Virus record (IMG/VR): IMGVR_UViG_3300028393_000186
Location: 1 to 35,669 of that record
Strand: one strand, 5' to 3'
Length of the DNA stretch: 35,669 nucleotides
Origin: a virus
The translations under genes and the position numbers were made by a program. Of this stretch, positions 34,074 through 35,669 are shown in pieces. The notes under the pieces are model-generated. The model was given only the letters and a program-made list of their open reading frames with translations, ran no database searches and was not told the DNA's origin. Within the stretch, counting starts at the first letter, position 1. Each line of letters begins with the position of its first letter.

Positions 34074-34145
34074 TAATGCGTATAGGATTCGAACCTATGT
34101 CTACCTCTTCCGCGAGGCAATCCTGATCCACTAGACGAACGCTTC
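34074..34145 (-). tRNA. tRNA-like element with six-base anticodon loop, identity unclear
   Basis: D arm GTCT...AGGA of the Glu/Gln type and perfect T arm ATAGG-TTCGAAT-CCTAT. The anticodon arm is GCCTC-GCGGAA-GAGGT with a six-base loop lacking U33, so the anticodon cannot be read. Acceptor GAAGCGT/ACGCATT has one mismatch. Confidence 0.5.
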
Positions 34146-34160
34146 TACCTACTAAGCTAC

Positions 34161-34201
34161 CTGCAAGAAAACTTATATAGGCTCTGATTTAAGTATTGCA
34201 G
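34161..34201 (-). other. Long hairpin upstream of the tangled tRNA-like elements
   Basis: CTGCAA at one end pairs with TTGCAG at the other, continued inside by TACTTA with an ATAAGT-type strand. Part of it overlaps a tRNA 5'-half look-alike (acceptor plus D arm, 34141-34167). Confidence 0.4.
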
Positions 34202-34215
34202 TACCTTTATCATAG

Positions 34216-34289
34216 TATTCCGTACGGGACTTGAACCCGCAATCTCCTCCTTGAAAGGGAGGTGACTTAACCAATTTGTCCAACGGAAC
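34216..34289 (-). tRNA. tRNA-Glu(TTC)
   Basis: Acceptor GTTCCGT/ACGGAAT; D stem GAC/GTC; anticodon arm CCTCC-CTTTCAA-GGAGG giving TTC; T arm GCGGG-TTCAAGT-CCCGT; discriminator A. Confidence 0.95.
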
Positions 34290-34303
34290 ATTTTATTAAA
34301 TTG

Positions 34304-34377
34304 TGGACCATATAAGACTCGAACTTATAACCTTCTCGTTATGAGCGAGCTGCTCCAACCAATTGAGCTAAAGGTCC
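34304..34377 (-). tRNA. tRNA-Met(CAT) or tRNA-Ile2 (CAT), first copy
   Basis: Acceptor GGACCTT/ATGGTCC; D stem GCTC/GAGC; loop CTCATAA giving CAT; T arm ATAAG-TTCGAGT-CTTAT. No initiator features (the acceptor starts with a G-C pair). A second CAT tRNA at 34536 suggests that one of the two is the lysidine-modified Ile type. Confidence 0.93.
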
Positions 34378-34386
34378 GATTTATAG

Positions 34387-34457
34387 TTCCCACCCAAGGA
34401 CTCGAACCTCGATTCATAGGCTCAAAACCTACTGTCCTGCCATTAGACGAAGCGGGA
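34387..34457 (-). tRNA. tRNA-Gln(TTG)
   Basis: Acceptor TCCCGCT/GGTGGGA; D arm GTCT-AATGGC-AGGA; anticodon arm GTAGG-TTTTGAG-CCTAT giving TTG; T arm CGAGG-TTCGAGT-CCTTG; discriminator A. First tRNA after the internal promoter-like module. Confidence 0.94.
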
Positions 34458-34475
34458 ATTTAATTCTTAAATCCT

Positions 34476-34518
34476 ATACATAAATATAAGATCTTTATTT
34501 CAAATAAACAACCTTTTT
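34476..34518 (-). promoter_or_regulatory. Repeated promoter-like module inside the tRNA array
   Basis: Minus strand: TTG-N20-TATATTTA, equally readable as TTTG-N12-TATATTTA. The upstream 23 bases (34496-34518) are identical to 35619-35641 before the first tRNA. It would start a second tRNA transcript at tRNA-Gln. Confidence 0.62.
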
Positions 34519-34535
34519 CTTTATTTATTTTTTGG

Positions 34536-34609
34536 TACCGAATAACAGATTCGAACTGTTGTCTGAGCCTTATGAGAGCCCCGTAAGAAACCAACTCTAC
34601 TAACTCGGC
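34536..34609 (-). tRNA. tRNA-Met(CAT) or tRNA-Ile2 (CAT), second copy
   Basis: Acceptor GCCGAGT/ATTCGGT; D stem GTAG/TTAC; anticodon arm GGGCT-CTCATAA-GGCTC giving CAT; T arm AACAG-TTCGAAT-CTGTT; discriminator A. Differs from the other CAT tRNA in all stems. Confidence 0.92.
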
Positions 34610-34618
34610 ATTTTTTTG

Positions 34619-34692
34619 TGGATACATCCGAGCCTCGAACTCGGGACTGAAGTTTGCAAAACTCCTGTGATCGCCTACTTCACCAATGACCC
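34619..34692 (-). tRNA. tRNA-Ala(TGC)
   Basis: D stem GTGA/TCAC; anticodon arm GGAGT-TTTGCAA-ACTTC giving TGC; T arm CCGAG-TTCGAGG-CTCGG. The acceptor GGGTCAT pairs with ATG(T)ATCC only if one T is bulged; that alignment restores a G3-U70 pair, the Ala identity element. Confidence 0.9.
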
Positions 34693-34792
34693 AAAAAATT
34701 TAGGAGATGTTACTGTACTTCGCATCTCCAAAGTCCTTAAGACTTACAGCATTCCGTCAATTGTTTATGCTGCTAACTTATTCATGAAAGCG
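34693..34792 (-). ncRNA. Structured spacer E: three consecutive hairpins (candidate RNA)
   Basis: Minus strand order: CAGCAT/ATGCTG (34747-34772), AAGTC/GACTT (34731-34745), GGAGATG/CATCTCC (34703-34729), then TAAATTTTTT just before tRNA-Ala. The last hairpin and T run look like a terminator or a processing signal. Confidence 0.42.
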
Positions 34793-34864
34793 AGCGAATA
34801 CTCAGACTCGAACTGAGATCTCAGGTTTGGAAGACCCGAGCACTAACCATTGTGCTATACTCGC
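34793..34864 (-). tRNA. tRNA-Gly(TCC)
   Basis: Acceptor GCGAGTA/TATTCGC; D stem GCAC/GTGC; anticodon arm CGGGT-CTTCCAA-ACCTG giving TCC; T arm CTCAG-TTCGAGT-CTGAG; discriminator T, usual for Gly. Confidence 0.95.
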
Positions 34865-34873
34865 ATGATATTG

Positions 34874-34946
34874 TAGCGTAGACCGGACTCGAACCGACAT
34901 CGTCTTCATCCCAAATGAAGTACCTCAACCATTAGGCTACTACGCT
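34874..34946 (-). tRNA. tRNA-Pro(TGG)
   Basis: Acceptor AGCGTAG/CTACGCT perfect; D stem GCCT/AGGT; anticodon arm CTTCA-TTTGGGA-TGAAG giving TGG; T loop TTCGAGT; discriminator A. Confidence 0.95.
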
Positions 34947-34959
34947 ATTTAATTTATTG

Positions 34960-35033
34960 CAGTCCCGAGGGGATTCGAACCCCCACCTCAACCGCAGACA
35001 ACGGCGTATCCTAAACCATTGGACCACGGGACT
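34960..35033 (-). tRNA. tRNA-Asp(GTC)
   Basis: Acceptor AGTCCCG/CGGGACT perfect; D stem GTCC/GGAT; loop TTGTCTG giving GTC; T arm with GGGGG/CCCCT; discriminator G as in Asp tRNAs. Confidence 0.94.
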
Positions 35034-35064
35034 ATTTATTTCATTATGTCAAAGAATATAAGGG

Positions 35065-35139
35065 TGCGCCCGGTTGGATTCGAACCAACGACCCCTCGGT
35101 TAAAAGCCGAGTGCATCTATCCAGCTGAGCTACAAGCGC
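35065..35139 (-). tRNA. tRNA-Lys(TTT)
   Basis: Acceptor GCGCTTG/CGGGCGC with G-U pairs; anticodon arm CTCGG-CTTTTAA-CCGAG giving TTT; T arm GTTGG-TTCGAAT-CCAAC; discriminator A. Confidence 0.95.
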
Positions 35140-35228
35140 ATATTGTATTTAATTCAATTTTACGTATAAGCTCATCCTAGATGCAACTCATACCTTTAAG
35201 GTTTTCGTTTCATATTTTTATTTTTTAG
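35140..35228 (-). ncRNA. Structured spacer F in the tRNA array
   Basis: Between tRNA-Lys and tRNA-Tyr. GTATGAG and CTTATAC form a 7-bp outer stem (35164-35193), with an inner CATC-TAG-GATG hairpin. No tRNA or gene. Confidence 0.35.
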
Positions 35229-35301
35229 TGGGATACACTAGACTCGAACTAGATTGGAGTTCGGTTTTACAGACCGTCTCACCTAACCTTGGCAATATCC
35301 C
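35229..35301 (-). tRNA. tRNA-Tyr(GTA)
   Basis: Acceptor GGGATAT/GTATCCC; loop CTGTAAA flanked by CGGT/ACCG giving GTA; T loop TTCGAGT; discriminator A. The variable arm is short for a bacterial Tyr tRNA and the D stem is weak. Confidence 0.9.
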
Positions 35302-35308
35302 AATTTTG

Positions 35309-35380
35309 CTGTGATGGAGAATTTCGAAATCTCGACTCTTTGCTTAACAGGCAAACACTCTTCCTCTGAGTTACATCACA
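35309..35380 (-). tRNA. tRNA-Asn(GTT)
   Basis: Acceptor TGTGATG/CATCACA perfect; D stem ACTC/GAGT; anticodon arm TTTGC-CTGTTAA-GCAAA giving GTT; T loop TTCGAAA; discriminator G. Confidence 0.94.
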
Positions 35381-35395
35381 TTATTATTATTTTCG

Positions 35396-35466
35396 CGCAA
35401 GTACTAGGATTCGAACCTAGATCGGAAGTTTTGGAGACCACCGTGCTACCATTGCACCATACTTAC
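35396..35466 (-). tRNA. tRNA-Trp(CCA)
   Basis: Acceptor GTAAGTA/TACTTGC; D stem GTGC/GCAC; loop CTCCAAA giving CCA; T arm CTAGG-TTCGAAT-CCTAG; discriminator G. Confidence 0.94.
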
Positions 35467-35493
35467 GAATTAAAAATTTCGTTTACTTTTTTG

Positions 35494-35566
35494 TGCGAGG
35501 AATTGGTAACGATCCAATATCTCAGGTTTTTCAGACCAGCGCATAAGCCATCTTTGCTATCCCCGC
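35494..35566 (-). tRNA. tRNA-Phe(GAA), T loop ATCGTTA
   Basis: Acceptor GCGGGGA/TCCTCGC; D stem GCA/TGC; loop CTGAAAA giving GAA; T arm ATTGG-ATCGTTA-CCAAT with A54 and T58, the same swap as in tRNA-Thr. First tRNA of the array in transcription order. Confidence 0.9.
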
Positions 35567-35597
35567 ATTTTATATTTTACTTTACTACCTAACTTAC

Positions 35598-35641
35598 TAT
35601 ACTTAAAAATAATGATTATATTTCAAATAAACAACCTTTTT
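35598..35641 (-). promoter_or_regulatory. Repeated promoter-like module before the tRNA array
   Basis: Minus strand: TTG-N20-TATTTTTA, also TTTG-N12-TATTTTTA. It lies about 35 bases upstream of tRNA-Phe and shares an exact 23-base block (35619-35641) with the module at 34496-34518. Probable promoter for the array. Confidence 0.65.
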
Positions 35642-35669
35642 TTTTATTTTTAGACGATCATATACGCAC

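Noticed and set aside
34616-34816. 66-codon open frame on the + strand
   Set aside because: Antisense to tRNA-Ala, the three-hairpin spacer and tRNA-Gly; no similarity or leader.
35311-35592. 93-codon open frame on the + strand
   Set aside because: Antisense to tRNA-Asn, tRNA-Trp and tRNA-Phe.
1-35669. CRISPR array, insertion sequence or integrase/attachment site
   Set aside because: No regularly spaced repeat units, no transposase or integrase motifs and no terminal inverted repeats were seen.

Overview
The window is a piece of a large, AT-rich, tailed-phage genome of the T4-like (contractile tail, Straboviridae-related) type. The evidence is a gp25/gp6 baseplate wedge pair, a gp5-like hub protein, a gp55-like late sigma factor, a gp47/gp46-type recombination nuclease next to a primase, and two TATAAATA late-promoter octamers. 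The host is probably a member of the Bacteroidota (inference): start codons follow A/T-rich leaders with no Shine-Dalgarno motif, and the promoter-like modules carry a TAnnTTTA box close to the Bacteroidota -7 consensus. All recognised genes and RNAs lie on the minus strand, so transcription runs from high to low coordinates.

Region 1 (about 35.67-32.26 kb) is a tRNA array with 23 well-formed genes plus a deviant tRNA-His and several tRNA-like elements. Together they cover all 20 amino acids. The gaps between tRNAs are packed with stem-loops and may hold extra stable RNAs. Region 2 (32.24-26.75 kb) holds small early/accessory genes: a YkuK-like RNase H-fold protein, a GH19 endolysin, a thioredoxin, a phosphoribosyltransferase, a metallophosphoesterase, five unrecognised small proteins and a UV-damage endonuclease. 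Region 3 (26.6-11.8 kb) is a near-continuous operon. It contains a small protein, a ClpP-like protease, an HD phosphohydrolase, a membrane protein, the late sigma factor, baseplate hub and wedge proteins, then very large tail or fibre proteins with LamG-like domains. Region 4 (11.7 kb to the left edge) mixes more tail proteins with DNA metabolism: a T7 endonuclease I-like resolvase, a primase, an SbcD-SbcC (gp47-gp46) single-chain fusion, and a three-domain nucleotidyltransferase fusion. A zinc-ribbon gene runs off the left edge.

The resolvase, primase and gp47-gp46 fusion fit recombination-dependent replication as in T4. The sigma factor and TATAAATA boxes fit a T4-style late switch. The large tRNA set would free translation from host tRNA supply or damage. 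The observations most worth following are the structured RNAs between the tRNAs, the tRNA-like elements with abnormal anticodon arms or a missing D arm, a promoter-like module repeated with fixed spacing before uvsE, trx and two tRNA units, and the two protein fusions. Function calls rest on motif reading only; no database search was run.
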